NCBI GenBank assembly: GCA_951799405.1
Contig: OX637343.1
Span: 4,836,001 to 4,900,000 of the forward strand
DNA length: 64,000 nt
Direction: 5' to 3'
DNA from: Agapetus fuscipes
Lineage: Eukaryota; Arthropoda; Insecta; Trichoptera; Glossosomatidae
This document shows, piece by piece, positions 53,001 through 60,947 of this stretch (the stretch's first letter is position 1; each line of letters opens with the position of its first letter). Position numbers and translations under genes: made by a program. The notes beneath the pieces are model-generated. The model worked only from the letters and a program-made list of their open reading frames with translations, did no database searches and was not told the DNA's origin.

Positions 53001-56000
53001 GAAGGTTGTGGGTTCAAATCCTGACGGAGTACAAAAAATATACCATTTATATTTTCAAATATCTTCACTGGGTCGAATCTAATCTAATTTAAGTTGCAAA
53101 GATATGTAACATTAAGAATTCACATTATATGCATTTCCAAAAGCAGCCACATTCGCGCTTGAACATGCTGCATGTGGACAATATAAAAACCACAATCTCA
53201 AATAAACATACACCCTGCAACTCTTGCCAACCTTTGCTGAAACAGGGGTGACACTGGCAAAGTGAACCATTATCTACGGCATGGATGGTCAGCCGCATGC
53301 CAATCTCTATGAAAAATTCAATATATATATATGTTTACTTATATACAAGGATAATTTATTTCTAAGGTACACATAATTAAAGAACGCCGTTTTGGTGTGT
53401 GTCAAAGACCCGTCACTAAAGGTCCATCCAGCCTTACAGCAACTGGGTCTTGCTTGACAATTGGCGCTTTCTACAGCAACGAACAAGCTCGCAGAGAGCT
53501 TTTAAGGTGTGACACACACACAAACAGAGCTCACCAAATAAATAATCCTAGTATTATTATTATATTTATTATTATTATATACATATAGAATGGTTTGATG
53601 TTTACAAGGGAGTACGACAGGGGTGTGTAATGAGTCCGTGGTTATTTAACATAATCATGGACAATTGTATGAAAGAAGCAGAAATTTCTCATTATGGTGT
53701 GAAGTGGGTGAGACGAAAGTTGGAGTTCTTATCTATGGTGGCTGATACAGCAGAGGAGCTCCAGATGATACTTACCAAAATGAATGATGTTTTTAGTAAG
53801 AACGGTTTAAAAGTGAATGCCAGTAAGACGAAAGTATTAGTGTTTGACAGGACTGAGGAATGCGAGGAAATTGAGATAAGACTGAATGAAACAAGAGTGG
53901 AGGTCGTGAAAGAATTTGATTATCTGGGAAGCAAGTTTGAGTCAAATGGGAAATTGACGAAAGAATTGGAAAAGCGCGCTAGTAGAGGAAGAAGTGTAAT
54001 GGGAACGATTGGAAGAATTGCAAGAAATAGGAAACTTACGAAGAATATGAGACTGGCGGTCCACAATGGCATATTGGTTCCGACATTGATGTATGGAAGT
54101 GAGGCGTGGACAGTTAATGAATGTGAACTGAGTAAAGTATGTACGGTTGAAATGGCTTACCTGAGAGCAATGGCTGGAAAGACACTGAATGATAGAGTAT
54201 GTAATGATTGGGTGATGAACGAGTGTGGTATAAAAGAGAATATGAGAATGAGAGTACAAAAAAGTACGATGAGATGGTTCGGACATCTCGAAAGAATGGA
54301 TGATGAACGACTAACGAAGAAAGTGTATAAAGGAAATGTCAGAGGAAAGCGCGGAAGGGGAAGGCCGAGGAAAGAATGGTTAGACCAAATAGGTGAGATT
54401 GCGAAAGAATGGAACCTGCAGAGTGAGAATAAGAGAAGAGTATGTATGAAAAAGGTGATGAATATTGAGGAAATGAAAGTGGTTTGTAAGGACAGAAAAA
54501 AGTGGAGGCGCATCTGCGGAGGTACCGGCCACCCCTAGTGGAACGGCGGCAGGATACAGTACAGTACAGTATATATATATTATTATTATTTTTTTTTATT
54601 TATAGCTATTGCTAATTACAACTTAAGCTATGTTAATAAAAAACAACAAAAGATAAACAAACAAAAATAAAAAACCAAACAAAAATGAACAAATCAAAAC
54701 TTATTAATAATTATGCTAAGGCCGGTTTGCACGTATATATTTTTTTAATTTTACTTTAAATTCATTAATATCCCTACTTTCTTTTATTTCTACAGGTAAA
54801 TCATTATACAAATCCAATCCTCTGTGCAAAACGCCCTTATCATACTTTACACATTTGAATTTTGGCTTCCTTAAATTATCCTTTTTCCTGGTATTATATT
54901 CATGAATGTCTCTGTTCTTAATTAAAAATTTGCTCAAATACTGAGGTAACATGTTTTTTTCTACTTTGTGTATAAAAATAATAGCACTCATTCTTAAATT
55001 TTCTTCAATATATAACCAATCTAACGTATCTATCATATAATTTATTTTACAGTCTAGTTTTTTATTCAATATAGTTCTCATACCCCTGTTTTGTAATTTT
55101 TGTAATGTATTTATATACTGTTTATTTGCCATAAATAATATTGTTGGGCAGTATGTGTAGTGAGGCTTAATTATGCTATTGTATACAATTATTTTATATT
55201 CCTTACTTAACAAGCTCTTCATTCTACTTAATACACCTATTTTCTTGCTTATTTTTTTAATAATATAATCAAAATGTTCTTTGAAATTAAGCTTACTATC
55301 AATTATCACTCCTAAGTACTTAATCTTATCAACTACTTCCAATTCTTTATTATTTACCTTAATAATTCATTTACCCTCTTTGACATTATTCAGTACTATT
55401 ACTTTTGATTTCTCAGTGTTTAACTTTAACTTATTTTTATTTAGCCACTTTTCTGTCCTACCCATAACACTATTTAATTCTCTTTCTACCTTCTGTATGT
55501 CCTCCCCAACACAATATATCAATGTATCATCCGCAAATAAATGTAACCGACATCCACTGTTACTAATTACGCTTAAAATGTCATTAATATACAATATAAA
55601 TAAGATTGGTCCTAGCTTGGATCCTTGCGGGACTCCCGTGTTAATTTCCTTTTGGTTAGAACATTGGCTTGAGATTTTCACTTTTTGCTTACGCATCAAT
55701 AAGTAATTTTTTATCCATTGTATTACTGTTCCTTCAATTCCCATATTTTTCATTTTTTTTACTAATAAATTTCTATCAACTGTTTCAAATGCTCTTTTGA
55801 AGTCCAAGAATGCTGCAGCTACAATTTTATTATTATTTATGTCTTCGATCCAATTATTAATACACTATAATATAAGTCTGTTACCTTCCTGTGCTGCTCC
55901 CTGAGTGTCCCCAGCACTCCCTTCTCGTGCTCCAGGGTCTTGCGCAGCCGCCCCACCTCCTGGGTCAGGCCCTGCTCGGTGGCGGTGAGCGCGGCCACTT

Positions 56001-59000
56001 CAGCCGCGTGCGCGCGCAGCAGACGTGACGAGTCATGCACTTGGGCGCGCAGGGACTCAGCCTCGGCACGTACCTGCGTGCAAAAACATGTGAAAATGCT
56101 ATCAGAACATGAAAAACATAATCTTTTGGAGGTAAAATGCAATTAAAAAAAACTCAACTAAGCTACATATATTTTTGGAGATCTTTGTTATTCTTTTGTG
56201 TATTTTTAGAACTAAACTAGAGTTTATTTTAATTACTGTCATTTAACATCCCAAAGACCGGTCCGTAGTCCAGTGGCAGCACTTCGGACTCCTAAATGGA
56301 AGGTTGTGGGTTCGAATCCTGGCGGAGCACAAAAAATATACCATTCATATTTTCAAATATTATGTTTTTAGCTGGGTTGAAAAATTCATAAAACCTTTAT
56401 CAAAGACCGGTCACTAAAGGTCCATCCAGCCTTAGAGCAAGTGGGTCTTGCTTGAGAACTGGTGCTTTGTAGTGATGACCAAGCTCATAAAAAGTACAGT
56501 CGATAGTTCAGTTGGTGGAATGCTCGCATTCCATAGAGCAAAGGTTCGATCCCCACCAAGGGTATCAGAAATGATCATAATAAATACCAGCAAGGTGTAC
56601 TCAGCCTTTACAAGAAATGAGAACCAGCCCCCCCGGGAGCTGGGATACGTCCACTACAACTGAAAGTGGTTGGTGTGAGGCCAGCCCCCCTACCCGTAAA
56701 AATAAATAGGTCACGAATCGCCACATGTGATCCCTTCGGGGATAGCGCAGGCAAAAAGTTACACTTATAGAACACTATATGTGTAGCTTAGTTGCGTGTA
56801 GATATTTCATGAAACCTGCTTTGTATAGCATCACCTGCTTCAGCTGCGCCTCGCTGTCGTCCCTGTGCTGGCGGGCCTCCTGCTCCGCCCTGAGCACCCT
56901 CTCCTGCGCCCTCCTCTGCACGTCCCGCAGCTTCCACTCACAGTCCGCCAGCAGGAGCTCCTCTCTCTCCGCGCCCTGGCTGCGCAGACGCTCAAACTCC
57001 TGTCTCCAGGCGGCTGAAGTGCAGTGCGTCTGCTCCTGGAAAACACCAAAAACTAAATTTAAAAAAACAAAATTAATTGGGAATGGAAACAAATAGGATT
57101 GTGAGGCTATTTCTGATGGAAGCTAGTCACAAATCGACAAGGCTTAAATTGAACGTGGGGAAAATCATAGCAAATGTGGCCATCTTGTAAAAGACACTTT
57201 TTATGAAGTTGGCTGCTACGCTTAAAAAAATCTACTAAGCTACACATGTTGGGTAACTTCTTGCCGCGTTTTCTCCAAAGGGATCACATGTGTCGAGTAC
57301 AAAAGTTTACTGTGAACCAAATGTGGAAAATTGTGGAAAATAAATTCATCAAAATATTATTAAATTGAACCTAATCGCAACAATAGATTATAAATCATTA
57401 TAGAATGATTTATTTGGTGAACGCTGTTTTTGTGTGAATCACACCTCAAGAGTCCTCTGAATCATCAATTTGTGTTACTCTTCACTTTTTAGTGTATTAT
57501 TTTCAGGTGCGTGCATAGGGTATAGGCAAATCCATTTCAGAATAAATATTTTCTACCATTCCTTTAAAATAACTCATTTGAAATTGACTGAAGTGCTAAC
57601 GATGGCTCCAATCAGACTTAAATTTTGCATTTTGAATTGTAAATTTGAATATCAAGCTTAAATGAGTTTTTTTAACCATATATTGCCTACCTATTAGGCG
57701 CATGTGCCTGTAGGTATGGGATGCACACCCCTGATTGTTTTAGTGTAATTGATGTTAGTTACCTCCCTGGCGTGATCCATCTCCCTCTGCAGCTGCTGCG
57801 CATGCGCTGCCAGCTCATCTGCTCGTCCCGATGCCAAGCGCACTTCCTCTGGAAGGAGACAAACAAAAGGATGGTCAAACTTTGTAAATGGATGCATTTT
57901 CTCACTGATTGTAGAGGCCATGGAGTAATAACATAGAGCAGCAGAAACTAACTTACTGCATTGATACATACTATCTACCACTTTTGTCTCAGTCCTGTCA
58001 AACGTTGCAGTTGTATAGTCATACAAAACATGTTTTTACGTGTCATATTGTATGTTTTCTTGCTTTCTCCATTTTGTTTTTTGACACCCAATTACAACAC
58101 ATGGCACAAGGCCTTAAAATAATGTCTTTTTCCTTTAAAAGTTGTGAATTTTATAGATCACCAGATTTATACTGCATGCATCTACGTTCGGACTACTCCG
58201 GTCGTAGTACGCACGCGGCTTGATCAGCCTCCATACGGCTTAATTAATCATGTGAAAATAAAATGCAAAGGTTTTTCTTTACGAGCTGACTATTTCATTG
58301 AGCGCTTTTAATGCCTATATATAATAATCTATAATCTAAGTTGCAAGGATATATTCATTTAAAGCTCTCAGATGTATGCCCACAAACCAACGCGTGTAGT
58401 TCCCGCTTTCAAATGTTGAATGTGTACTTACGAATAAAATCCAAATATCTCAACAACAGGCCATAGAGAAGGAAAATATAAACAAAAATATCATATGGCA
58501 TTTTATATAAATGTATTTCTATCAGCCTTCGTAATCCGACAATCCTTCCTCTTCTTGCTGATATTATTTATTGATTTAGATCCCTGAAAATTTTGTTGTA
58601 TATAAAAGGATAATTTGAGTCGTATAACTGCAAACGCCGTCATCTCCAAATTTTATGATTTTTGACATCTAAATCCTGTTGCTAGTCGAGCGGAGTCCGT
58701 ACGGAGTCCGCTGGAAACTCGCTCAACTCTGCGAACACTTTTGTAACTCTTTGTACTCGCTCAGTCCGCTCCGCTGACTCGCTGTCGGTGGAAGCACTTC
58801 TATGAAATTTACTGTTGCTAGTCGAGCGGAGTCCGTACGGAGTCCGCTCCGCTCGCAGTGGAAAGCAGGCATTAATCTAAGCTGCAAAGATATGTATCAT
58901 TTGAGATTTATATTAAATGCATTCCCACAAGCAGACACCCACAATTTCACGCTAACACATGCCGCATGTGGACCTACAATATAAAAAACCCAATCTCAAA

Positions 59001-60947
59001 TGAGCATAAGCCCCACAACTTTTGCCGACCTTCCCTGACACAGGGGTGACATTGGCAAAGTGAACCATTTTTTACAGTATGGGTGGTCAGCCTCATACCA
59101 ACCTATAAGTCAAGGAATAAGTGATGTCATCATACCATTATCAAGAAAATAAGTGATCAAAAGCGCCCAAGGAAATAAATCAACTCATGAAGAAAAACTT
59201 TGTGTTTTATTTTTACATTATTAATTTAAAGCGAATACTCACAATGTCAATACACAAACCCTTAAACTTACTCCGTACTGTTGTTTGTTTAATCTTAAGC
59301 AATGTTTTGAATTCTCTTAAATTGTTTCAGCTTCTGTCTGACATCTCAGCTGTCTTGGTCTCTAGCTGTCACAAAAGCTTCTCTGATTTTGAACTGAAGT
59401 TTGAATTTTCTTCCAGAATATTGGAGCATCTGTCTCACCTGTCTTGGTCTCTAGCTGTGCAAGCAGCTGGCAGTTTCTGGTCCTCACAGCTGCCAGATCA
59501 GCTTCCACACTGCGCAGCTTCTGTCTGACCAGTTCTGCTTCTTTGCGAGCGCTGCCCACCTCACTCTGGACTCCTAGAAAGTAAAATAAAAAAATATAGG
59601 AATGTTACGATTTACTTGGGTTAACATTTTCAAGGCTCGAAGCGACCGGGCACCTTTATCCTCCGTTTGCTTTTGGCAATAAGGGAATGAAACGTTGGCA
59701 GACAAAATTACTGCAAATAGAACATGTTCTAATCTGAGAAAAACTTTTTTATTTTTCACATTTAACACCGACCATGAAAGTGAAAGTTTAAAAATTTATT
59801 TAATAGAAGAGAAGCTTTTGCCAAAGGCAGTTGGCATAAGTTGATGAGGAAAACCAGGACCACCCAAGGCTGTCGGGAAATGTATTTTCACTCGGAATGA
59901 TTCACTTTCCTTGAAGAACAATGAAAGTTGAGCCAGGTGGTGGCAGACAATGGATGACAAGTGAGGACCAAGAATAGTCCAGATGGTTACATGTAAATTA
60001 TAATAGTTACACTTCAGTAGTGAGTAATGGGGCTTACTGTGTTTTTGTTGGCATTTTTATATTTTGGCAATCGGCCAAAATCACTCACAATTTTTTTTAA
60101 TACATTTGTGAGGAGGAATGCCATTTACCTACATACCTATATTGCCTGGCCAGAAACATATATTAACATTATCAATTAGTAATTCATTATTTCATATTTT
60201 TAATGTATTATCAATTAATAACTACCTCATACCATCTATTGAACCAGGGTCGAAGTTATTGTCGATGGGACATCGAACCCTTGCTCTCGGCATGGAATGC
60301 AAGCATTCTATCAACTCAGCTATCGACCGGACTTCTTACGAGCTTGGTCATTGTTATAAAGAGCCAACTCTCCAGCAAGACCCAGCTGCATTAAGGCTGG
60401 ATGGACCTTTGATTACTGTTCTTTGGTAAATCGCTCCCCCAGTTCTTGTTTATCGTTTACGCCAATCTTGTCAAATATGACTTTTTCATGCAGTTGTCTT
60501 ATGAATCAAATTCTACACAATCTGAGATAAGAAAAACCGTAAAACTCGATAATGTGAGAGTTCTTTTAAATATTTTTTAAATAAATTTCTTGTTTTCATA
60601 AGACACATTGGTCCAGTACACATGCAAACATTGCTCATGTCAAATTTTCTCAATGGCGTATACGATAAACAAGAATTAAGGCAGCGAAATGTATATAAAT
60701 TTTCAACCCAGCGAAGAGCACATTTGAAAATATAAATGATATATTTTTTGTGCTTCACTGGGATCCGTACCCACTGCAATCCAATCAACGAGTCCGAAGT
60801 GCTTCATCACTAGACTAGGGACCGGTCATCCTGTAGGGTGATTGGAGAGAAAGAGAGAGAGTTATGGATGAGCAGAACTTACTGTTGATGGCCTGAGCTC
60901 TCTCCTGCAGATCAGCAAGTCTCTCCTGCTGTCCAGCCAAGCCGCGC
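38004..60947 (-). CDS. Long coiled-coil protein, 3' part of gene (13 exons)
   Basis: Thirteen minus-strand exons join with matching phases into 554 residues and a TAG; the first base (60947) completes a codon from an exon outside the window. Composition is dominated by Glu, Leu, Gln, Arg, Lys and Ala with heptad-like spacing (for example EALQKLKEAHRQ, LRRALQDERARTNALRKQL) and no membrane or enzyme motif. It is a structural coiled-coil protein of the kind found at centrosomes, cilia or Golgi; I cannot name the family. Exon ends: 60947-60883, 59573-59439, 57848-57763, 57035-56835, 56073-55885, 52852-52727, 50373-50196, 49339-49175, 49093-48968, 48694-48592, 43118-42984, 42060-41938, 38216-38183, then 3' UTR to about 38004. 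Introns are full of SINEs and LINEs; exons are GC-richer than introns. Confidence 0.85.
38183..38216 (-). CDS. Coiled-coil gene, terminal exon (coding part)
   Basis: Acceptor TTGGTGACCTGGTCAG. In the required phase it encodes PYEPHKLRLQ then TAG. An AATAAA at 38009-38004 follows about 175 bases later. Phase agreement plus a polyadenylation signal make this the preferred end, but it rests on a 34-base coding segment. Confidence 0.55.
38911..39232 (-). mobile_element. SINE-B copy, full length
   Basis: Oligo-A joined to CGCAACTAAGCTACACATATAG at the left and TGAGCTATCGACCGGAC at the right. About 95 percent like the copy at 41043-41367 by eye, so both are young. It lies in the last intron of the coiled-coil gene. 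Confidence 0.88.
39240..41040. other. AT-rich intronic stretch
   Basis: Within the last intron of the coiled-coil gene. No gene or shared repeat is recognised. 40580-40670 holds CATGTCAAACTTGTCATGACGTGACATGATATGG, a cluster of CATG/TGACGTGACA half-palindromes without a clear role. Confidence 0.35.
41043..41367 (-). mobile_element. SINE-B copy, full length
   Basis: Preceded by a 13-base A run (the tail, seen on the plus strand), complete to TGAGCTATCGACCGGA. Confidence 0.88.
41938..42060 (-). CDS. Coiled-coil gene, exon 12
   Basis: 123 bp, acceptor TTTTTTCGTAG, donor GTACAA. Encodes FEDMRSRWQQAPGEAAQLRR and ends RKQLDALS plus two bases. If the weak donor is not used, reading continues 13 residues to a TAA at 41901-41903, which would be an alternative C terminus. 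Confidence 0.75.
42155..42365 (-). mobile_element. SINE-D copy
   Basis: GGAATGCAATTCACCAACC, TTTGCCTGGCCA, TGTTGAACCAGGGTCGAAG, then the tRNA-like head ending near 42362 (GATTTGAACCAACG is the mirrored B box). Confidence 0.7.
42575..42828 (-). repeat. Rep-C copy
   Basis: TCCAAGTTGCAAAGATATAC to CAGCCTCACATCAACCTG and TAATCAAGGAATA, complete on the minus strand, 150 bp from exon 11. Confidence 0.75.
42984..43118 (-). CDS. Coiled-coil gene, exon 11
   Basis: 135 bp, acceptor ACACGTGCAG, donor GTGAGT. Encodes EVQSACAVRELAARAEVARA and ends KKCACLSN plus two bases. The intron on its 5' side is CATCA-rich for several hundred bases. Confidence 0.85.
43119..43440. repeat. CATCA-rich low-complexity tract
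   Basis: Irregular TCATCAA / CACAAAGAGTCATCAACA units (43120, 43160, 43240, 43395) at the acceptor side of the 5.5-kb intron. The 129-codon plus-strand frame at 42908 runs through the exon antisense and this tract and is not a gene. Confidence 0.6.
44556..45000 (-). mobile_element. CR1/L2-like LINE 3' fragment
   Basis: The minus strand encodes RVCLMVYKAINGLAPPYLTD, RRQTLRSAGDGAINLVQPH, NFGDRAFRVVGPVEWNRLPP and ALKTHLFKKSYP, then stop. It is close kin of the 28.8-30.8 kb LINE but with an intact reading frame in this part. The 3' end at 44556 has the shared TCACACCTCAAGGGCCCTCT block and is followed by an AT dinucleotide run. It is inserted in the 5.5-kb intron. Confidence 0.85.
45222..45705 (+). 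repeat. Rep-E, reference copy
   Basis: GACTTATGATATCTGTGGAC to CTCCTCTATATTATAACTCAATG. A 97-codon frame (45308-45601) includes FQKVGSFENHTCANIVRTRY. The copy at 18.6 kb reads FQKVGSFETHTCVNIVRTL in the same frame, so some coding ancestry is possible. No domain is recognised. Confidence 0.65.
45897..46174 (-). mobile_element. SINE-B copy, 3' truncated
   Basis: Starts at ATTAACCCCGAAGGGTTTCG, lacking the last 40 bases. It has the body and a degenerate head (GAACTATTGACCGGA). Older than the copies at 38.9 and 41.0 kb. Confidence 0.75.
46445..47345 (+). repeat. Diverged duplication around Rep-E
   Basis: 46445-46598 (GTGCTGAGCAGAAATAAGGGCG to AACACTCCCAACC) is repeated, better preserved and GC-rich, at 47190-47345 (GTGCTGAGCAGGAAGAAGGGC to AGCACTCCCAACAC). 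Between them lies another Rep-E (46598-47150). So Rep-E plus flank was duplicated, or this block is a further part of the same element. Confidence 0.6.
46598..47155 (+). repeat. Rep-E copy
   Basis: ACTTATGATATCTGTAGAC, AGAAAGTTGGTACTATTG, CGTTTGACAGGACTGGGAC and TATGTATCAATGCAGTAC in the usual order. Confidence 0.7.
47400..47808. other. No supported gene
   Basis: Intronic. A partial tandem similarity, AAGTCAATCTTATCGCAGGTT / AAGTCAATCTTACAGCAACC (47627-47680), is the only structure seen. Confidence 0.35.
47810..48035 (-). repeat. Rep-C copy
   Basis: AATCTATAATAAGTTGCAAAG to GGGTGGTTAACTTCATACC on the minus strand. Confidence 0.75.
48240..48590. repeat. GATGA/AATGA-rich tract
   Basis: Irregular GATGATG, GAATGAATGATG and AATGAGTG units directly beyond the donor of exon 10 on the transcript. 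Complementary in kind to the CATCA tract at the acceptor end of the same intron. Confidence 0.6.
48592..48694 (-). CDS. Coiled-coil gene, exon 10
   Basis: 103 bp, acceptor TTGCTTGCAG, donor GTTAAA. Encodes LKSSLADRESDMGSLKSEAR and ends AEKKL plus two bases. The following intron is 5.5 kb. Confidence 0.85.
48968..49093 (-). CDS. Coiled-coil gene, exon 9
   Basis: 126 bp, acceptor TTGTATAACAG, donor GTTAGA. Encodes KQWEMFEADKEQCLERMKAE and ends REKQLAEDIQ plus one base. The intron before it is only 81 bp. Confidence 0.85.
49175..49339 (-). CDS. Coiled-coil gene, exon 8
   Basis: 165 bp, acceptor TTATATTCCAG, donor GTATAC. Encodes LAKEEYSRRVSELESALSAQ, ATLELVKGQLRQEHAEALQK and ends AHRQET plus one base. 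Confidence 0.88.
49638..49900 (+). repeat. Rep-C copy with seven ATTAG units
   Basis: TTGACTTTTAGGTTGGTATGAGG to GCAACTTAG, then TTAGATTAGATTAGATTAG. The longest pentamer array of the family here. The 75-codon frame resembles that at 1275 only because the repeat does. Confidence 0.85.
49901..50012 (+). mobile_element. SINE-A 3' fragment
   Basis: GAAAGGTCCATCTAACTTTAC to GTGTGATTCACACAAAAATG. It starts immediately after the Rep-C pentamers. Confidence 0.65.
50111..50210. repeat. 20-bp tandem repeat across a splice donor, five copies
   Basis: Five exact-length units of CTCACCTATTTGGTTGCTGT with few changes. On the minus strand each carries AACCAAATAG followed by GTGAG, GCGAG, GTGAC, GTGAG or a mutated AGTGGG. 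The unit nearest the exon is the functional donor; the others are potential cryptic donors. Confidence 0.92.
50196..50373 (-). CDS. Coiled-coil gene, exon 7, with repeated donor
   Basis: 178 bp, acceptor CCTGTTGTAG. Encodes LEAMKVSMKKSEAQWEDTLE, WELLELRRLMDKQDIRHAEQ and ends LQETHSNQI plus one base. The donor AATAG/GTGAGG is the first of five 20-bp tandem copies of the exon-intron boundary; the in-phase choice is the first copy, and read-through meets a stop in the next. Confidence 0.88.
50660..50912 (+). repeat. Rep-C copy
   Basis: TTGACTTATAGATTGGTATGAGG to GCAACTTAGATTAGATTAG, complete. Confidence 0.85.
51088..52105. mobile_element. 1.0-kb element packed with GTCGTATAA motifs
   Basis: Ends CCCAACTAGCAAA and TTTGCTTGTTGGG are imperfect inverted repeats. 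Inside, GTCGTATAA or its mirror TTATACGAC occurs more than ten times in both orientations (51098, 51208, 51221, 51702, 51824, 51859, 51871, 51968, 52008, 52065), along with AACGTTTT-like blocks. No open frame. It lies in a coiled-coil gene intron. No target duplication was seen. Confidence 0.7.
52177..52669. mobile_element. hAT-type element, 8-bp target duplication
   Basis: Ends TAGGGATGGG and CCCATCCTTA, flanked by ATAATGTC on both sides (52169-52176, 52670-52677). 493 bp, with TTCGGC/GCCGAA subrepeats near both ends. No transposase. Sits 50 bp from coiled-coil exon 6. Confidence 0.92.
52727..52852 (-). CDS. Coiled-coil gene, exon 6
   Basis: 126 bp, 42 codons, phase 0. Acceptor TTGTACTGTTCCAG, donor GTGAGC. 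Encodes ELDEKEHRMVQRLEEQASRL and ends STIKKLNEK. A hAT element lies 50 bp downstream of the donor. Confidence 0.9.
52957..53560 (+). mobile_element. SINE-A split by Rep-C and an AT-rich insert
   Basis: Head and first half 52957-53088 (GACCGGTCTGTCCTCTAGTGG, B box GGTTCAAATCC), then a minus-strand Rep-C (53087-53312), an AT-rich piece with AACGCCGTTTTGGTGTG, then a SINE-A second half from 53405 (GACCCGTCACTAAAGG) to the TTATTATTA tail at 53560. Confidence 0.65.
53087..53312 (-). repeat. Rep-C copy
   Basis: AATCTAATCTAATTTAAGTTGC to GGATGGTCAGCCGCATGCC, inserted in the SINE-A above. Confidence 0.75.
53590..54575 (+). mobile_element. RTE-like LINE, 5' truncated, catalytic box lost
   Basis: An uninterrupted frame ends in TAG at 54536-54538. 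It includes VRQGCVMSPWLFNIIMD, then KLEFLSMVADTAEELQ where a polymerase should have an ADD box (removed by a small deletion), NASKTKVLVFD, FDYLGSKFESNG, LMYGSEAWTV, MRWFGHLERMDDERL and RGRPRKEWLDQIGE. This order is the 3' half of an RTE-like polymerase. The tail has TACAGTACAGTACAG then AT/TTA repeats. A dead copy, although the frame is open. Confidence 0.88.
54716..55866 (-). mobile_element. Non-LTR reverse transcriptase, nearly intact 3' part
   Basis: One frame from about 55866 to the stop at 54716, broken by a single TGA at 55369-55367. It includes FLDFKRAFETVDRNLL, TGVPQGSKLGPILFILYIND, LHLFADDTLIY (catalytic FADD intact), KYLGVIIDSKLNFKEHFDY and KPHYTYCPTILF. AT-rich codons. It belongs to the Jockey/CR1-like range of non-LTR elements; the exact clade is unclear. 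The 5' end is truncated 20 bp from coiled-coil exon 5. Confidence 0.88.
55885..56073 (-). CDS. Coiled-coil gene, exon 5
   Basis: 189 bp, 63 codons, phase 0. Acceptor TTTGCACGCAG, donor GTAACA. Encodes VRAEAESLRAQVHDSSRLLR, HAAEVAALTATEQGLTQEVG and ends GTLREQHRK. A LINE lies about 20 bp beyond the donor. Confidence 0.9.
56256..56797 (+). mobile_element. SINE A-B dimer, full length
   Basis: A head (CCGGTCCGTAGTCCAGTGG, GGACTCCTAAATGG loop, B box GGTTCGAATCC), A body, joint AAAAAGTACAGTCGATAGTTCAG at about 56485-56510, B body and tail TAGCTTAGTTGCGTG. The third full dimer in the window, 38 bp from exon 4. Confidence 0.85.
56835..57035 (-). CDS. Coiled-coil gene, exon 4
   Basis: 201 bp, 67 codons, phase 0 at both ends. 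Acceptor GGTGTTTTCCAG, donor GTGATG. Encodes EQTHCTSAAWRQEFERLRSQ, EELLLADCEWKLRDVQRRAQ and ends DDSEAQLKQ. An A-B SINE dimer lies 38 bp downstream of the donor. Confidence 0.9.
57228..57302 (-). mobile_element. SINE-B 3' fragment
   Basis: ATCTACTAAGCTACACATG and CTTCTTGCCGCGTTTTCTCC. Confidence 0.6.
57404..57472 (-). mobile_element. SINE-A 3' fragment
   Basis: GAATGATTTATTTGGTGAACGC and TCACACCTCAAGAGTCCTCTG. Confidence 0.6.
57763..57848 (-). CDS. Coiled-coil gene, exon 3
   Basis: 86 bp, acceptor GTCTCCTTCCAG, donor GTAACT. Encodes EVRLASGRADELAAHAQQLQ and REMDHARE. Ends in phase 0. Confidence 0.88.
57945..58140 (-). repeat. Rep-E copy, 3' part
   Basis: GCATTGATACATACTATC, GTCTCAGTCCTGTCAAACG and GTCATACAAAACATG are the reverse of the Rep-E end. 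Confidence 0.65.
58327..58440 (-). repeat. Rep-C fragment
   Basis: TAATCTATAATCTAAGTTGCAAGG to TTTCAAATGTTGAATGTG, diverged second half. Confidence 0.55.
58679..58866. repeat. Repeat pair with CGGAGTCCGTACGGAGTCCG
   Basis: TGCTAGTCGAGCGGAGTCCG followed by TACGGAGTCCGCT occurs at 58681 and 58813. Between them lie CAGTCCGCTCCGC and similar blocks. It looks like the ends of two nested or adjacent MITEs with CGGAGTCCG ends. Confidence 0.5.
58872..59120 (-). repeat. Rep-C copy, full length
   Basis: ATTAATCTAAGCTGCAAAG to TCAGCCTCATACCAACC and AAGTCAAGGAATA. Confidence 0.85.
59439..59573 (-). CDS. Coiled-coil gene, exon 2 of those visible
   Basis: 135 bp, acceptor TTTCTAG, donor GTGAGA. Encodes VQSEVGSARKEAELVRQKLR, then SVEADLAAVRTRNCQLLAQL and ETKT. 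A partial duplicate of its 3' end sits just downstream in the intron (59351-59369 repeats CTGTCTTGGTCTCTAGCTG of 59440-59458). Confidence 0.88.
60105..60435 (-). mobile_element. SINE-D fragment joined to A-B dimer fragment
   Basis: 60105-60262 is the SINE-D body (GGAATGCCATTTACC, TGCCTGGCCAGAAACA, TTGAACCAGGGTCGAAG). At 60270 it changes to a SINE-B head (TCGAACCCTTGCTCTCGGCATGG mirrored, TCAGCTATCGACCGGAC), then A body (ACGAGCTTGGTCATTG) to 60432. A chimera of three modules. Confidence 0.6.
60490..60690. repeat. Rep-H copy
   Basis: 60556-60690 matches bases 1-137 of the window with a few differences; 60490-60555 matches the inverted second half near 345-420. Cut at 60690 by a SINE-A. Confidence 0.75.
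60698..60830 (-). mobile_element. SINE-A 5' half
   Basis: TTTCAACCCAGCGAAGAGC, ATATTTTTTGTGCTTCACTGGG, then a head ending ACTAGGGACCGGTC. 50 bp downstream of coiled-coil exon 1. Confidence 0.7.
60883..60947 (-). CDS. Coiled-coil gene, first visible exon
   Basis: 65 bp, acceptor ACATGTTGCAG, donor GTAAGT. Encodes RGLAGQQERLADLQERAQAIN with one base on each side. Phase 1 at both ends. Confidence 0.8.

Noticed and set aside
38183..60947. Assignment of the coiled-coil gene to CEP112, CEP131 or FAM184
   Set aside because: From memory none aligns beyond general coiled-coil composition, so no symbol is given.
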